Of a stretch of DNA of 64,000 bases, positions 36,332-45,205 are shown in pieces (the first letter of the stretch is position 1; each line of letters starts with the position of its first letter). The position numbers and the translations under genes were made by a program. Under the pieces are notes generated by a model. That model did not search any database and was not told where the DNA came from. It was given only the letters and a program-made list of their open reading frames with translations. The stretch comes from Neisseria elongata subsp. elongata. GTDB lineage: Bacteria; Pseudomonadota; Gammaproteobacteria; Burkholderiales; Neisseriaceae. Location: NCBI RefSeq assembly GCF_900113545.1, contig NZ_FOPS01000002.1, positions 1 to 64,000 of the forward strand. Reading direction: 5' to 3'.

Positions 36332-37870
36332 TTAAACCTCCGAACGTTTGAAGTCGCGCGGGCGGAAGCCCAAAAGGGCGAGCGAGGTGAAGTACAGCGT
36401 GATGCCCAGAAGCACCAGCCAGCCCAGTTGCAAAGCCTTCTGCCAGCCGCGGATGTCCGTCCACTGCATGGGCATGAAGGATTGCGCCGCCCACAGGCCG
36501 AAGCACATGACGGCCAGCGCGATGGCGAGTTTGGCCAGGAAACGCCGCCAGCCCGCGTCGGGTTGGTAGAGGCCTTTCAGTCGGAGCAGCGTGAGCAGCA
36601 GCGCGGCGTTCAGGCATGCGCCCAGTCCGACCGACAGCGACAGTCCGACGTGTTTCAGCGGCACGATGAAGGCGATGTTCATCAGTTGGGTCACAATCAG
36701 CGAGAATACGGCCACTTTGACAGGCGTTTTGATGTTCTGTTGGGCGTAGAAGGCGGGCGCGAGCACTTTAATCATAATTTGGCCGACCACGCAGAAGGAG
36801 CAGGCAATCAGCGCGTTTTTCGTCATCACCGCATCGTGCAGGGTGAAGCCCTTGTTCATGAACATGGTGGCAATCAGCGGGAAGGAGAGCATCGCTAGCC
36901 CCAGCGCGGCGGGCGCGGCCAGCAGGCAGCACAGGCGCAGTCCCCAGTCGAGCAGCTTGGAGAATTCGCGCGGGTTGCGGCCGCCGGCGTATTTCGACAG
37001 TGTGGGCAGCAGTATCGTGCCGAGCGCGACGCCGAGCACGCCGGTTGGCAGTTCGGTCATGCGGTCGGCGTAATACATCCATGTGATGCTGCCGCTTTGC
37101 AGGTAGGAGGCGAAGATGGTGTTGATGACCAGCGAAATCTGCGTCACGCTGGCGGCGAATACGGCGGGGGTCATTTGTTTGATGACGCGGTTTACCGCCG
37201 AATTTTTAAAGTCCAGCTTGGGCAGGTTGAGAAACCCTTGTTTGGCCAGCCAGGGCAGTTGGAATACGAGCTGCAACACGCCGCCGACAAACACCGCCCA
37301 CGCCAGCGCGGTAATCGGCGGGTCGAAGTAGGGCACGAGGAACAGGGCGAAACCGATGAACGACAGGTTCAGCAACACCGGCGTGAAGGCGGGGATTTGG
37401 AACTTGTGGTAGGTGTTGAGTATCGAGCCGACAAATGACGATAGCGAAATCAACAGGATATAGGGGAACATTATCCGCAGCAGGTCGGCGGAGAGTGCGA
37501 GTTTGTCGGGCTTGTTGGCAAAACCGGTCGCCGTGGCGTGAATAATCCACGGTGCGGCCAACACGCCGATTGCGGTTACGATGGTGAGTACGAAGGTCAG
37601 CATCCCCGCGATGTGGCGGACGAATTCGCGCGTGGCTTCGGGTGATTTGGTTTGCTTGTATTCCGCCAGTATCGGCACGAAGGCTTGGGCGAACGCGCCT
37701 TCGGCAAAGATGCGCCGCAGCAGGTTGGGCAGTTTGAAGGCGGTGAAAAAGGCATCGGTCGCATCGCCCGCACCGAACACCCGCGCAATAATCATGTCGC
37801 GGACAAAGCCGAGTATGCGCGACAGCATGGTCATGCTGCCGACTTTGCCGAGCAGGGAGAGTAGGTTCAT
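36332..37870 (-). CDS. murJ: Lipid II flippase MurJ
   Basis: Flips lipid II across the inner membrane for peptidoglycan synthesis. The 512-residue MviN/MurJ protein has fourteen predicted spans. It begins MNLLSLLGKVGSMTMLSRILGFVRDMIIARVFGAG, with the essential Arg pair of the central cavity, and contains DAFFTAFKLPNLLRRIFAEGAFAQAFVPIL, the family signature. Length is typical. It is followed by uptake sequences, and preceded by an inverted but degenerate DUS pair (about 37896-37954) from the 4-TM gene. Confidence 0.96.
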   Translation of the reverse strand: MNLLSLLGKVGSMTMLSRILGFVRDMIIARVFGAGDATDAFFTAFKLPNLLRRIFAEGAFAQAFVPILAEYKQTKSPEATREFVRHIAGMLTFVLTIVTAIGVLAAPWIIHATATGFANKPDKLALSADLLRIMFPYILLISLSSFVGSILNTYHKFQIPAFTPVLLNLSFIGFALFLVPYFDPPITALAWAVFVGGVLQLVFQLPWLAKQGFLNLPKLDFKNSAVNRVIKQMTPAVFAASVTQISLVINTIFASYLQSGSITWMYYADRMTELPTGVLGVALGTILLPTLSKYAGGRNPREFSKLLDWGLRLCCLLAAPAALGLAMLSFPLIATMFMNKGFTLHDAVMTKNALIACSFCVVGQIMIKVLAPAFYAQQNIKTPVKVAVFSLIVTQLMNIAFIVPLKHVGLSLSVGLGACLNAALLLTLLRLKGLYQPDAGWRRFLAKLAIALAVMCFGLWAAQSFMPMQWTDIRGWQKALQLGWLVLLGITLYFTSLALLGFRPRDFKRSEV

Positions 37871-37994
37871 GGTTTGGATGCCGCAAAAGCCGTTTCAGAC
37901 GGCCTCCGGCGGGAAAGCGGATAAAGGAGCGAAGTATAAACCAAGGCCGTCTAAAAACGAACATGGCGGATGAGCTTCTTAGAAACGAAATTCG

Positions 37995-38070
37995 CTGCGT
38001 TCGTTTTAGCTTCGCAGAAACCCACTACGTTCGTTTTAGCTCCGCAGAAACTCACTGCGTTCGTTTTCAG
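37995..38070. repeat. 30-bp tandem repeat, about 2.5 copies
   Basis: Units at 37995-38024 and 38025-38054 (each CTGCGTTCGTTTTAGC-type followed by TTCGCAGAAACCCA, a few mismatches) and a partial third running into a DUS at 38070. Each unit can fold as CTGCG/CGCAG. It overlaps the 3' end of the 4-TM gene and has no spacers. Confidence 0.85.
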
Positions 38071-38515
38071 ACGGCCTTTCTTTCGGCAGCAGGCAAGAGA
38101 AGGCAAAAGCCGCTATTGCGCCTGCAAGGGTGGTGCCCGAGAGTGGAATGCCGACAATATCGGCATTCAGTATCCCGAACAATAAGCCGCATACGCCGCC
38201 AATAAAAGTCATGGTTACAACGCCTTGCGGATTGCGGTGTAGTTTGAGGGCGGCGGCAAGTACGGCGGTTACGGATGCGGGAAGGCAGCCGAAAGGCCAC
38301 GATGCGATGGTGATGCCGATGAACAGGCTGAAATCGAAATACGTCGCGCGCGGCAGGAAGGCGGCCAGTCCGCCAAGAGAAGGGGCAAGCAAAAAGCACA
38401 ACCACATCAAAATGACATAGCGTTCTTTGTCGTTGCCGTTTTTGTTGGCCAGAAAGACGGTCATTCCGGAGAGAAGCGCGAGGCTGAGCAGCGGCGACAG
38501 GATGAGATATACCAT
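38036..38515 (-). CDS. Small 4-TM membrane protein of unknown function
   Basis: A 159-residue protein with four predicted membrane spans (starting MVYLILSPLLSLALLSGMTVFLANK, then WLCFLLAPSLGGLAAFL, IGITIASWPFGCLPASVTAVLAAAL, and GGVCGLLFGILNADIVGIPLSGTTLAGAIAAFAF). I do not recognise the family. The last 18 residues (PKERPSENERSEFLRS) are encoded by a DUS and by the 30-bp repeat, so the true C-terminus has been replaced or extended by repeat DNA. The frame is open to 38656, but ATG 38515 is the only plausible start; its ribosome site is poor. Confidence 0.65.
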   Translation of the reverse strand: MVYLILSPLLSLALLSGMTVFLANKNGNDKERYVILMWLCFLLAPSLGGLAAFLPRATYFDFSLFIGITIASWPFGCLPASVTAVLAAALKLHRNPQGVVTMTFIGGVCGLLFGILNADIVGIPLSGTTLAGAIAAFAFSCLLPKERPSENERSEFLRS

Positions 38516-38539
38516 GTGATTGACTAAGGGTCGGCAAAT

Positions 38540-38580
38540 GAGGCCGTCTGAAACGAGCGTTGCAGGTTTTAGACGGCCTC
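38540..38580 (-). terminator. DUS-pair terminator after nadD
   Basis: AGGCCGTCTGAAAC near 38541 and GTTTTAGACGGCCT ending at 38579, one copy degenerate (TTTAGACGGC). Confidence 0.7.
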
Positions 38581-38588
38581 GACTGTTT

Positions 38589-39200
38589 TTATTCGGCGTA
38601 GAGTTTGTGTTTGCGGATATAGTGCCAAACGTTTCCGTCCAGCATTTCCGCCGCATCCAAGCCGTTTTTCAGACGGCCTCTGATGTCGCTGGAGCTGATG
38701 TCGAGCAGCGGGGCTTGGAGCGGGTGCAGCGAACCGTTTTGCAGTGCTTCGCCCAGCCAGCCGTGCAGTTCGCGCGGGGCTTGTGCGAGGCTGCCGCCGT
38801 TTCGGTTGGCAACGGCGATATTGGTTTGGCGGACCAGTGTCTGCCATTTTTTCCAGGTGTGCAGTTTGAGCAGGCTGTCCATGCCCAGCAGCCACCACAG
38901 TTCGGCCGTGGGAAATTGCTGGCGGAAAATCTGTACGGTGTCGAAGGTGTAGGTGGCGCCGCCGCGCACGATGTCGCAGTCGCTGACGGCAAAGCGGGGG
39001 TCGGCCGCCGCAGCCAGTTCGGTCATGGCTAGGCGGTGTTCGGCAGGGGTTTGCGCGCCGTCTTTGTGATAGGGGTCGCCCGCGGGGAGGAAGATAACGC
39101 TGTCGAGTTTGAGTTCGTCGGCGAATGCGCGGGCGATGTGGGTGTGCCCTTTGTGTATCGGGTCGAAGGTGCCGCCGAAAAGGCCGATGCGCGTACTCAT
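38589..39200 (-). CDS. nadD: Nicotinate-nucleotide adenylyltransferase
   Basis: Joins nicotinate mononucleotide and ATP to give deamido-NAD. The 203 residues start MSTRIGLFGGTFDPIHKGHTHIA, with the nucleotidyltransferase HxGH-type motif (H16 and H19), and include the SSSDIRGR loop near the end. The start overlaps the stop of the beta-carbonic anhydrase gene (ATGA), so they are translationally coupled. In many Proteobacteria nadD neighbours rsfS; it does not here. A DUS is in the coding end (GRLKNG segment). Confidence 0.95.
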   Translation of the reverse strand: MSTRIGLFGGTFDPIHKGHTHIARAFADELKLDSVIFLPAGDPYHKDGAQTPAEHRLAMTELAAAADPRFAVSDCDIVRGGATYTFDTVQIFRQQFPTAELWWLLGMDSLLKLHTWKKWQTLVRQTNIAVANRNGGSLAQAPRELHGWLGEALQNGSLHPLQAPLLDISSSDIRGRLKNGLDAAEMLDGNVWHYIRKHKLYAE

Positions 39201-39778
39201 GCCGGTTTCACCGCGCATTCGGTTTTGCCGTCCACGATGAGGGCGAGCTTGCCTGTGGTGGGGTGGATGACGAGGCCGTGTACGGGGATGTAGTCGGGCA
39301 TCAGGGGGTGGCGGCGTATCATGCCGACGGTGTGGCGCACGCTGTCTTCCACGTCGGTAAAGCCGGTCAGCCAGTTGTCGAGGCCGATGCCGGCGTTGCG
39401 CAGGGTGGTGATGCGGTCTTCGGGGATGCCGAATTCGCCGGTTTTATTCAAAAATGCGTCGGGATTCATGCCGCGCATGCCGCAGTCGTAGTGGGCGATG
39501 ACCATGATTTCGGTTACACGCAGTTCGAATACCGCTATCAGCAAGCTGCGCATCACCGAGCCCCAGGGATGATTGACTAACGCGCCGGCGTTTTTGATCA
39601 GTTTGGCATCGCCGTTTTTCAGCCCGAGGGCGCGCGGCAGCAGTTCGGACAGGCGGGTGTCCATGCAGGAAAGGATGGCGAGGCCGCGTTCGGGATATTT
39701 GTTGCTGAAAAATTGGGCGTATTCACCGGACTCGACGAAGTTTCGGTTGTAGTCGAGTATTTCGTTTAAATTGTCCAT
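39197..39778 (-). CDS. Beta-class carbonic anhydrase
   Basis: Cytosolic zinc carbonic anhydrase of 193 residues. Zinc ligands and the dyad are C38, D40 and R42 (SCMDTRL) and H96 and C99 (AHYDCGM). The short length and GFTDVEDSVRHTVGMIRRHPLMP place it in the compact beta branch found in Gram-positives and Neisseria rather than the E. coli Can branch. It overlaps nadD by 4 bases. It is a second, unrelated carbonic anhydrase 4 kb from the periplasmic alpha enzyme. Confidence 0.92.
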   Translation of the reverse strand: MDNLNEILDYNRNFVESGEYAQFFSNKYPERGLAILSCMDTRLSELLPRALGLKNGDAKLIKNAGALVNHPWGSVMRSLLIAVFELRVTEIMVIAHYDCGMRGMNPDAFLNKTGEFGIPEDRITTLRNAGIGLDNWLTGFTDVEDSVRHTVGMIRRHPLMPDYIPVHGLVIHPTTGKLALIVDGKTECAVKPA

Positions 39779-39852
39779 CAGTATTCCTTTGTCGTGGTAC
39801 GTTTGGTTGTCCGAGTGTTTTCAGACGGCCTTTGATACCGGTATGACAGCCG

Positions 39853-40353
39853 TCAGGCCAGGCTGCTGAAACGCCGTCTGAAATAAACCAGTGCCGGGTC
39901 GTGGGTGGTTTTGCCGTCGTGGACGGCGATTTCGTCGATTTCCGCCATGAATACCCAGTGGGTGCCGACTTCGCTTTGTGTGGTGAGGGTGCCGTGCAGG
40001 TGTGCCAGCGCGCCTTCTACTTGAAGCTGGCCGTTGCGCCCCCTGTGCCAGATGTGGTATTCGAAACGTTCTTCGGGCGAGAGTTTGGTCATGCCGGCGA
40101 AATGTTCGGCCACGTCTTGCTGTCCGGCGGCGAGCACGTTGATGCAGACGGCGCGGTTTTCCAATAAAACGGGCACGATGGCCGATTGGCGGTTGATGCA
40201 CAGCATAACGGTGGGCGGTTCGTCGGTAACGGCGGTAACGGCGGTCATGGTGATGCCGTAGCGTCCGGCCGTGCCGTCGGTGGTGATGACGTGTACGCCG
40301 GAGGCGCAGGCGGCCATGGCGTCGCGGAAGGGGAGTCGGAGGGTGTGCGGCAT
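39853..40353 (-). CDS. HpaC-like flavin reductase
   Basis: Flavin:NAD(P)H reductase of 166 residues that supplies reduced flavin, as the small subunit of 4-hydroxyphenylacetate 3-hydroxylase does. Family features: FRDAMAACASGVHVITTDG at 9-27, GITMTAVTAVTDEPPTVMLCINR at 33-55, and GTHWVFMAEIDEI near the C-terminus. No large HpaB-type monooxygenase is nearby, so the partner is unknown. It is 113 bases downstream of the MarR regulator on the same strand; the pair resembles the meningococcal NadR-HpaC neighbours. Confidence 0.88.
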   Translation of the reverse strand: MPHTLRLPFRDAMAACASGVHVITTDGTAGRYGITMTAVTAVTDEPPTVMLCINRQSAIVPVLLENRAVCINVLAAGQQDVAEHFAGMTKLSPEERFEYHIWHRGRNGQLQVEGALAHLHGTLTTQSEVGTHWVFMAEIDEIAVHDGKTTHDPALVYFRRRFSSLA

Positions 40354-40466
40354 AAGTTTTGTCGGATTACGGTATCTTGCGGGTGTTTCAGGCGGCCGGA
40401 CGTAAAGACGCGGCAGGCGGGTATTCTACCCGACACTGCCGCTTCGGTGTGGTTTTGTCCGGCCTT

Positions 40467-40910
40467 TTATTCGGCTTCGGACTCCCGTTGTTTCAATGTA
40501 CTTAATTCATGAAGCAACTCGAGTAATTTGTCCATTTTTTCGCGTGTCATTTTGCTTTCGATGTCGTCATAGCAGGCATCGATTGCCGAACAGGTTTTTT
40601 CGTACATGTCCGCGCCTTCGTCGGTCAGCTTCAAAAAAACCCTGCGTTGGTCGTTGGATGGTTTCATCCGCACCAGTAGGCGTGCTTTTTCCAGCCGTGT
40701 CAAAATGCCGGTCAGACTGGGGCGCAGTATGCAGGCCTGATCTGCCAAATCCTGAAAATCCAAAGTGCCGTTTTCCGCCAACAGGCGGATGATGCGCCAC
40801 TGTTGGTCGGTAATGCCCGCCTCGTTCAAAACGGGGCGAAAGTAGGATGAAAGGGCATCGCGCGCCTGCAGCAGGCTGATGTTGATCGAACGGTGTTTAG
40901 AAATACCCAT
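40467..40910 (-). CDS. farR: FarR/NadR-type MarR-family regulator
   Basis: Winged-helix MarR repressor of 147 residues. The stretch TDQQWRIIRLLAENGTLDFQDLADQACILRPSLTGILTRLEKA matches meningococcal FarR/NadR almost exactly, as I recall it; the N- and C-terminal helices are more divergent. In meningococci this protein responds to 4-hydroxyphenylacetate and represses nadA, farAB and its own flavin reductase neighbour. Here it lies upstream of the same reductase; nadA and farAB are not in this window. Ribosome site GAAGGA; an operator-like palindrome is 30 bases upstream. Confidence 0.9.
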   Translation of the reverse strand: MGISKHRSINISLLQARDALSSYFRPVLNEAGITDQQWRIIRLLAENGTLDFQDLADQACILRPSLTGILTRLEKARLLVRMKPSNDQRRVFLKLTDEGADMYEKTCSAIDACYDDIESKMTREKMDKLLELLHELSTLKQRESEAE

Positions 40911-40939
40911 AAAAAATTCCTTCGCAAAGGGAAAACAGT

Positions 40940-40959
40940 CATTTATTATGAATTAAATG
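40940..40959. promoter_or_regulatory. Possible FarR operator upstream of farR
   Basis: AT-rich palindrome with arms CATTTA and TAAATG (20 bp in all, imperfect centre), 30 bases before the farR start, in a 224-base AT-rich gap. Position and shape suit a MarR dimer site. Confidence 0.45.
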
Positions 40960-41134
40960 GTATGTGTTTTAAGCAAAAGCTGCAAGCAGAAATTCACTTC
41001 GCATAACCGTTTTCCGTTATTTTTACTTTTTCTTTGCAATCGGAAGCAAAACGGGAACTTTTATTGACGGTTTTAAAAGGGTGAAAAATAATTTCTAAAC
41101 ATGCATTTGTAATCGGATTTCTATTCAGGCCCGT

Positions 41135-41794
41135 TTATTCTGTTTCTCCGATGCTTCCGATGCGCCAGAGGCCGTCTGAAAGAATCAGGCGCGATACCGA
41201 AACATTGGGTACGCTGCGGTATTCAATTGCTTTGCTGTCTATGCTTTTCAAAATCGCCGTAATCGTCATGCCGTGCGACACTGCCAATACGCGGTGGCAG
41301 TCCGCACTTTCCTGGGCGATTTGCTCAAGGGCACGCCTGATGCGGGTAGTAAACCGTTCCTCGTTTTCCGCCAAAGCCAGAGGATCGGCTTCCGCGACGG
41401 CTTCCGCCAGCAAATGCCGATCCGCACGGCGGAAGGCTGTCTGAAAAGCCGCCGCATCGGGAAAACCGTTTTGTTCGGCCAGCTTTTGGTGCAGCACATG
41501 GGTAAACTCGCCTTCAAAACCACCGAAGCAATATTCGCGCAAATCGGGCAGTTGTCGGACAGACAAGCCGCTTTGCCCTGCCTGTTGCAGTATCAGGCTG
41601 GCGGTTTCCGCGGCACGGGGCGCGGTGCTGGAGAAGGCGGCATCAAACGCAATTTCCCGTTTCCCTATCCTGCATCCCAAAGCCGCAGCCGCAGCCCGTC
41701 CTTCGTCAGTCAGCGGCGAATCGCTCCATCCCTGCAGGCGGCCGATGGTATTGAAAACGGTTTTGCCGTGCCTTACCAGATAAACTTCCAGCAT
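41135..41794 (-). CDS. Histidine phosphatase (phosphoglycerate-mutase-like) family protein
   Basis: A 219-residue branch-1 histidine phosphatase. The phospho-accepting His is in VYLVRHGKTVFN (H9), with GRLQGWSDSPLTDEGR after it and a second His in LAVSHGMTITAIL. The substrate is unknown; relatives include phosphoglycerate mutase-like and alpha-ribazole phosphatases. The ATG at 41794 is preceded by AAGGAAG; an upstream ATG at 41815 is less likely. A variant uptake sequence (AGGCTGTCTGAA) is in the coding region near 41435. Divergent from parB. Confidence 0.87.
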   Translation of the reverse strand: MLEVYLVRHGKTVFNTIGRLQGWSDSPLTDEGRAAAAALGCRIGKREIAFDAAFSSTAPRAAETASLILQQAGQSGLSVRQLPDLREYCFGGFEGEFTHVLHQKLAEQNGFPDAAAFQTAFRRADRHLLAEAVAEADPLALAENEERFTTRIRRALEQIAQESADCHRVLAVSHGMTITAILKSIDSKAIEYRSVPNVSVSRLILSDGLWRIGSIGETE

Positions 41795-41858
41795 CGCATC
41801 TTCCTTAATGAACACATTTATTCAGCCTTGAAACCGATCGGGCATCATAACAGCAGAG

Positions 41859-41896
41859 AGGCCGTCTGAAAAAATAAAACTGCTTTCAGACGGCCT
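41859..41896. repeat. Inverted DUS pair upstream of parB
   Basis: AGGCCGTCTGAAA (41859-41872) and TTTCAGACGGCCT (41884-41896) in the divergent phosphatase-parB gap. It is upstream of both genes and so is not placed to end either transcript. Confidence 0.85.
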
Positions 41897-41939
41897 TTCC
41901 ATTAAAATAGGACGGTATTATCCGAAAGAAGCAAAAATT

Positions 41940-42797
41940 ATGGCAAAACAACCGAGCGGCCTCGGACGCGGCCTCGATTCCCTTTTGTCCGGCAGTATAG
42001 AAGACGGCCGAGACGAACGACTAACCACGGTAGCCGTAGGCGACATCAAGCCCGGACGTTACCAACCGCGCGTGCAGATGGATGACGAAGCATTGCAGGA
42101 ATTGGCGGAGTCCATCAAAGCCCAAGGCGTTATTCAGCCGGTTATCGTGCGCGAACACGGATTATCGCAATACGAGTTGATTGCCGGGGAACGCCGTTGG
42201 CGTGCCAGCCAATTGGCCGGGCTGACCGAGATTCCCGTCGTCGTTAAAAACATCAGCGACGAAACCGCGCTGGCAATGGGTTTGATTGAAAACCTGCAAC
42301 GGGAAAACCTCAACCCGATTGAAGAAGCACGCGGCCTGAAACGTCTTGCCGACGAATTCAGCCTGACGCATGAAACCATTGCCAAAGCCGTCGGCAAAAG
42401 CCGCAGTGCGATTTCCAATACCCTCCGCCTGCTGGCCTTGCCGGAACCGGTTCAGGAGCTACTGTACCGCCGCCACTTGGAGATGGGGCATGCCCGCGCA
42501 TTGCTGACACTGCCGGTAGTTGATCAGTTGGAATTGGCTCAGAAAGCGGTTAAAAACGGTTGGTCGGTGCGCGAAGTCGAGCGTCGCAGCCAGTTGGCGC
42601 AACAGGCAAAAAAAAGCAGTGTCGAGAAAACCATTCATCCCGATATCCGGCGGTTGAATGAAACATTAACGGCCGAGTTGGGCGTGAGTGCCGAAGTCAA
42701 AAGCAGTAACGGTCGAAAAGGTAAAATCGTCCTGCATTTTGACAATCCGGAAACTTTAGATGCACTGTTAAAACGGTTAGGTGTGCCGTTTGATTGA
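41940..42797 (+). CDS. parB: Chromosome-partitioning protein ParB
   Basis: ParB/Spo0J-type protein that loads on parS near the origin. The 285 residues have the N-terminal CTPase/clamp domain (YQPR motif near 41, the ELIAGERRWRASQLAG box) and a helix-turn-helix (TIAKAVGKSRSAISNTLRLLALP), then a C-terminal dimer domain. parA is not adjacent in this window, and no match to the 16-bp consensus parS was found. It precedes the atp operon, as in other Neisseria and many bacteria. Confidence 0.95.
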   Translation: MAKQPSGLGRGLDSLLSGSIEDGRDERLTTVAVGDIKPGRYQPRVQMDDEALQELAESIKAQGVIQPVIVREHGLSQYELIAGERRWRASQLAGLTEIPVVVKNISDETALAMGLIENLQRENLNPIEEARGLKRLADEFSLTHETIAKAVGKSRSAISNTLRLLALPEPVQELLYRRHLEMGHARALLTLPVVDQLELAQKAVKNGWSVREVERRSQLAQQAKKSSVEKTIHPDIRRLNETLTAELGVSAEVKSSNGRKGKIVLHFDNPETLDALLKRLGVPFD

Positions 42798-43043
42798 ATA
42801 CGCAGCAAATTAGAGCCGGAGTTGAAGCAATAAATCACCGGAAATACCTGTCGAAAAAGCAGAAAATGAAACAATGGCATAGATGAAGGCCGAATTATCT
42901 TTAAATGCGGCAGACACCTTGTCATTTTGCTAAGAACTGTTAAAAATGGCCGCAAAGCCGAATGGGAAGTTTGAAAACGTAACTTTCTATAACGGTTGCA
43001 TCGGCAGGTTATAAAATTATTTCACGAAAATTAACCTGTTTGC

Positions 43044-43072
43044 TTGACGGAAAACGGGGCATTCATTATAGT
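43044..43072 (+). promoter_or_regulatory. atp operon promoter
   Basis: -35 TTGACG at 43044-43049, 17-bp spacer, -10 TATAGT at 43067-43072, 35 bases before atpI. The 310-base parB-atpI gap otherwise shows nothing I can name. Confidence 0.75.
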
Positions 43073-43107
43073 AGTGCGGCCTATCCTGACTCTTGCTGTG
43101 TGCCCTA

Positions 43108-43467
43108 ATGGTAAAAATTCTTTATCTCCAACTTGCCGTGTTATTGGTGGTGGTTGCATTGAGCGGGTTGATAGCGGGGTCGCCTGCCGCATGGTCGGCG
43201 GCTGCCGGAGGGGTGAGTTATGTTTTACCTTCTGCTGTTACGGTCCTGTTCTTAAATATTTTCCGCAGTATGCCGCAATATGTCGGTTATGCTTTTATTT
43301 TCGGAGAAGGTTTAAGAATAGTGCTGGCACTGGTTTTAATGGTGGCATTCTTTGCCCTATATCACCAGGAGTTGCGGTTTATACCGTTTCTTTTAGGCTT
43401 GTTAGCCACCAGTCATGTGATTTTTTTTATTTTTTGGAAAGCAAAATATCATGTCAAGCGCAAGTGA
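43108..43467 (+). CDS. atpI: ATP synthase subunit I
   Basis: Small membrane protein encoded at the head of atp operons, thought to help c-ring assembly. The 119 residues have four hydrophobic spans (start MVKILYLQLAVLLVVVALSGLIAG, end RFIPFLLGLLATSHVIFFIFWKAKYHVKRK). ATG 43108 is preferred to the upstream TTG; there is no strong ribosome site. It overlaps atpB by 17 bases. The family is poorly conserved, and the call rests mainly on position and topology. Confidence 0.85.
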   Translation: MVKILYLQLAVLLVVVALSGLIAGSPAAWSAAAGGVSYVLPSAVTVLFLNIFRSMPQYVGYAFIFGEGLRIVLALVLMVAFFALYHQELRFIPFLLGLLATSHVIFFIFWKAKYHVKRK

Positions 43468-44323
43468 AACCGTGACTGCTGCCGACTATATCAAGCACCA
43501 TCTGCAAAGTTTGACCAGTTTGTCCGATGTGGCGAAAGGTCAAGGTTTGCAGAATATCGCCGATTTCTCTTATATCAACTTGGATGCCATATTTTTTGCA
43601 GTCGTTTTAGGTGCTTTGGGTTGCTTCCTGTTGCGCAGGGCGGCTGTAACAGCTACTTCCGGCGTTCCCGGCCGCTTTCAGGCTGCGGTCGAGCTGTTGT
43701 ATGAATTTGTTGATGATATGTGCAAAGGCATTATTCATAATGCAGAATCACGCAAGGCTGTTGCTCCTTTGGGTTTAACCCTTTTTGTATGGATTTTCCT
43801 AATGAATGCCATGGATTTGTTGCCGGTTGATTTGTTTCCTGTGACATGGCAAGGCATTACTGGTGATCATCATGCATTGTTGCGTGTAGTTCCAACCGCT
43901 GATTTAAATACATCGTTGGCCTTGGCAATTGGTGTTTTGTGTGTCTGCATCTATTACAACATTAAAATCAAAGGTGGCAAAGGATGGGTGCATGAGCTGT
44001 TTACAGCACCATTCGGTCCGTTTTTGGCTCCGGCCAACTTTTTGCTGAATATTTTGGAATTTCTATCCAAAACCGTTTCTCATGGTATGCGGTTGTTTGG
44101 CAATATGTATGCAGGTGAGCTGGTGTTTTTGCTAATTGCTTTGCTTGGCGGTGCTTGGGCTGCTGGCGGACATTTCAGTTTAATGGATCCCGTCTTGTTT
44201 GTGTTCCATATCGTTGCAGGTGCAGCTTGGGCTATATTCCACATTTTGATTATTACCTTACAGGCTTTTATCTTCATGGCATTGGCGTTCGTTTATATCG
44301 GTCAGGCACATGATGCCCACTAA
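43451..44323 (+). CDS. atpB: F0F1 ATP synthase subunit a
   Basis: Membrane stator subunit holding the proton half-channels. The 290 residues have the conserved SHGMRLFGNMYAGELVFLLIALL helix with the essential Arg, and the last helix HILIITLQAFIFMALAFVYIGQAHDAH. It starts inside atpI (17-base overlap), suggesting coupled translation. It is AT-rich. Confidence 0.95.
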   Translation: MSSASETVTAADYIKHHLQSLTSLSDVAKGQGLQNIADFSYINLDAIFFAVVLGALGCFLLRRAAVTATSGVPGRFQAAVELLYEFVDDMCKGIIHNAESRKAVAPLGLTLFVWIFLMNAMDLLPVDLFPVTWQGITGDHHALLRVVPTADLNTSLALAIGVLCVCIYYNIKIKGGKGWVHELFTAPFGPFLAPANFLLNILEFLSKTVSHGMRLFGNMYAGELVFLLIALLGGAWAAGGHFSLMDPVLFVFHIVAGAAWAIFHILIITLQAFIFMALAFVYIGQAHDAH

Positions 44324-44364
44324 GCATTATGTAATGGTTAAAGGTTTTATGTTCTAAAGTTTGA

Positions 44365-44658
<294 letters not shown>

Positions 44659-44731
44659 TCAGGGAAACTCTTATTCTGTATGAGCAGAATAGAAAGATTG
44701 CTTGATTAACTCTATACACGAAGGTTAAGTA

Positions 44732-45202
44732 ATGAATTTAAATGCAACCTTAATTGCGCAGTTAATCGTCTTTTTTATCTTGGTTTGGTTCACAATGAAA
44801 TATGTGTGGCCTCCGATTGCTAAGGCGCTTGATGAGCGCGCTGACAAAATCGCAGAAGGTTTGGCTGCGGCTGAACGCGGGAAGAGTGATTTTGAACAGG
44901 CTGAAAAGAAAGTTGCAGAACTCTTGGCCGATGGTCGCAATCAGGCTACCGAACTGGTAGCGAATGCGGAAAAACGTGCGGCGCAAATTGTAGAGGAAGC
45001 AAAGAATCAGGCTTCTGTTGAGGCTGCCCGTATCGCGGCTCAAGCAAAATCAGATGTAGAGCAGGAAACTAACCGTGCACGCGAAGCATTGCGTGAGCAA
45101 GTTGCTGCTTTAGCTGTAAAAGGTGCTGAAGCCATTTTGCGAAGTGAGGTTAATGCTGCCAAACATGCTGATTTGCTTGCTAACCTGAAGCAGGAGCTGT
45201 AG
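44732..45202 (+). CDS. atpF: F0F1 ATP synthase subunit b
   Basis: Peripheral stalk subunit of 156 residues. One N-terminal span ([23 protein letters not shown]), then a long charged helix ([33 protein letters not shown]...) that forms the coiled-coil dimer. Length matches E. coli b (156). It is 73 bases after atpE and 3 bases before atpH. Confidence 0.96.
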   Translation: MNLNATLIAQLIVFFILVWFTMKYVWPPIAKALDERADKIAEGLAAAERGKSDFEQAEKKVAELLADGRNQATELVANAEKRAAQIVEEAKNQASVEAARIAAQAKSDVEQETNRAREALREQVAALAVKGAEAILRSEVNAAKHADLLANLKQEL

Positions 45203-45205
45203 CTT

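Noticed and set aside
37995-38070. CRISPR array
   Set aside because: The 30-bp repeats are directly adjacent with no spacers, few in number, and no cas genes are nearby.
43014-43036. parS site near parB (TTATTTCACGAAAA)
   Set aside because: Only a partial match to TGTTTCACGTGAAACA, with the right half missing.
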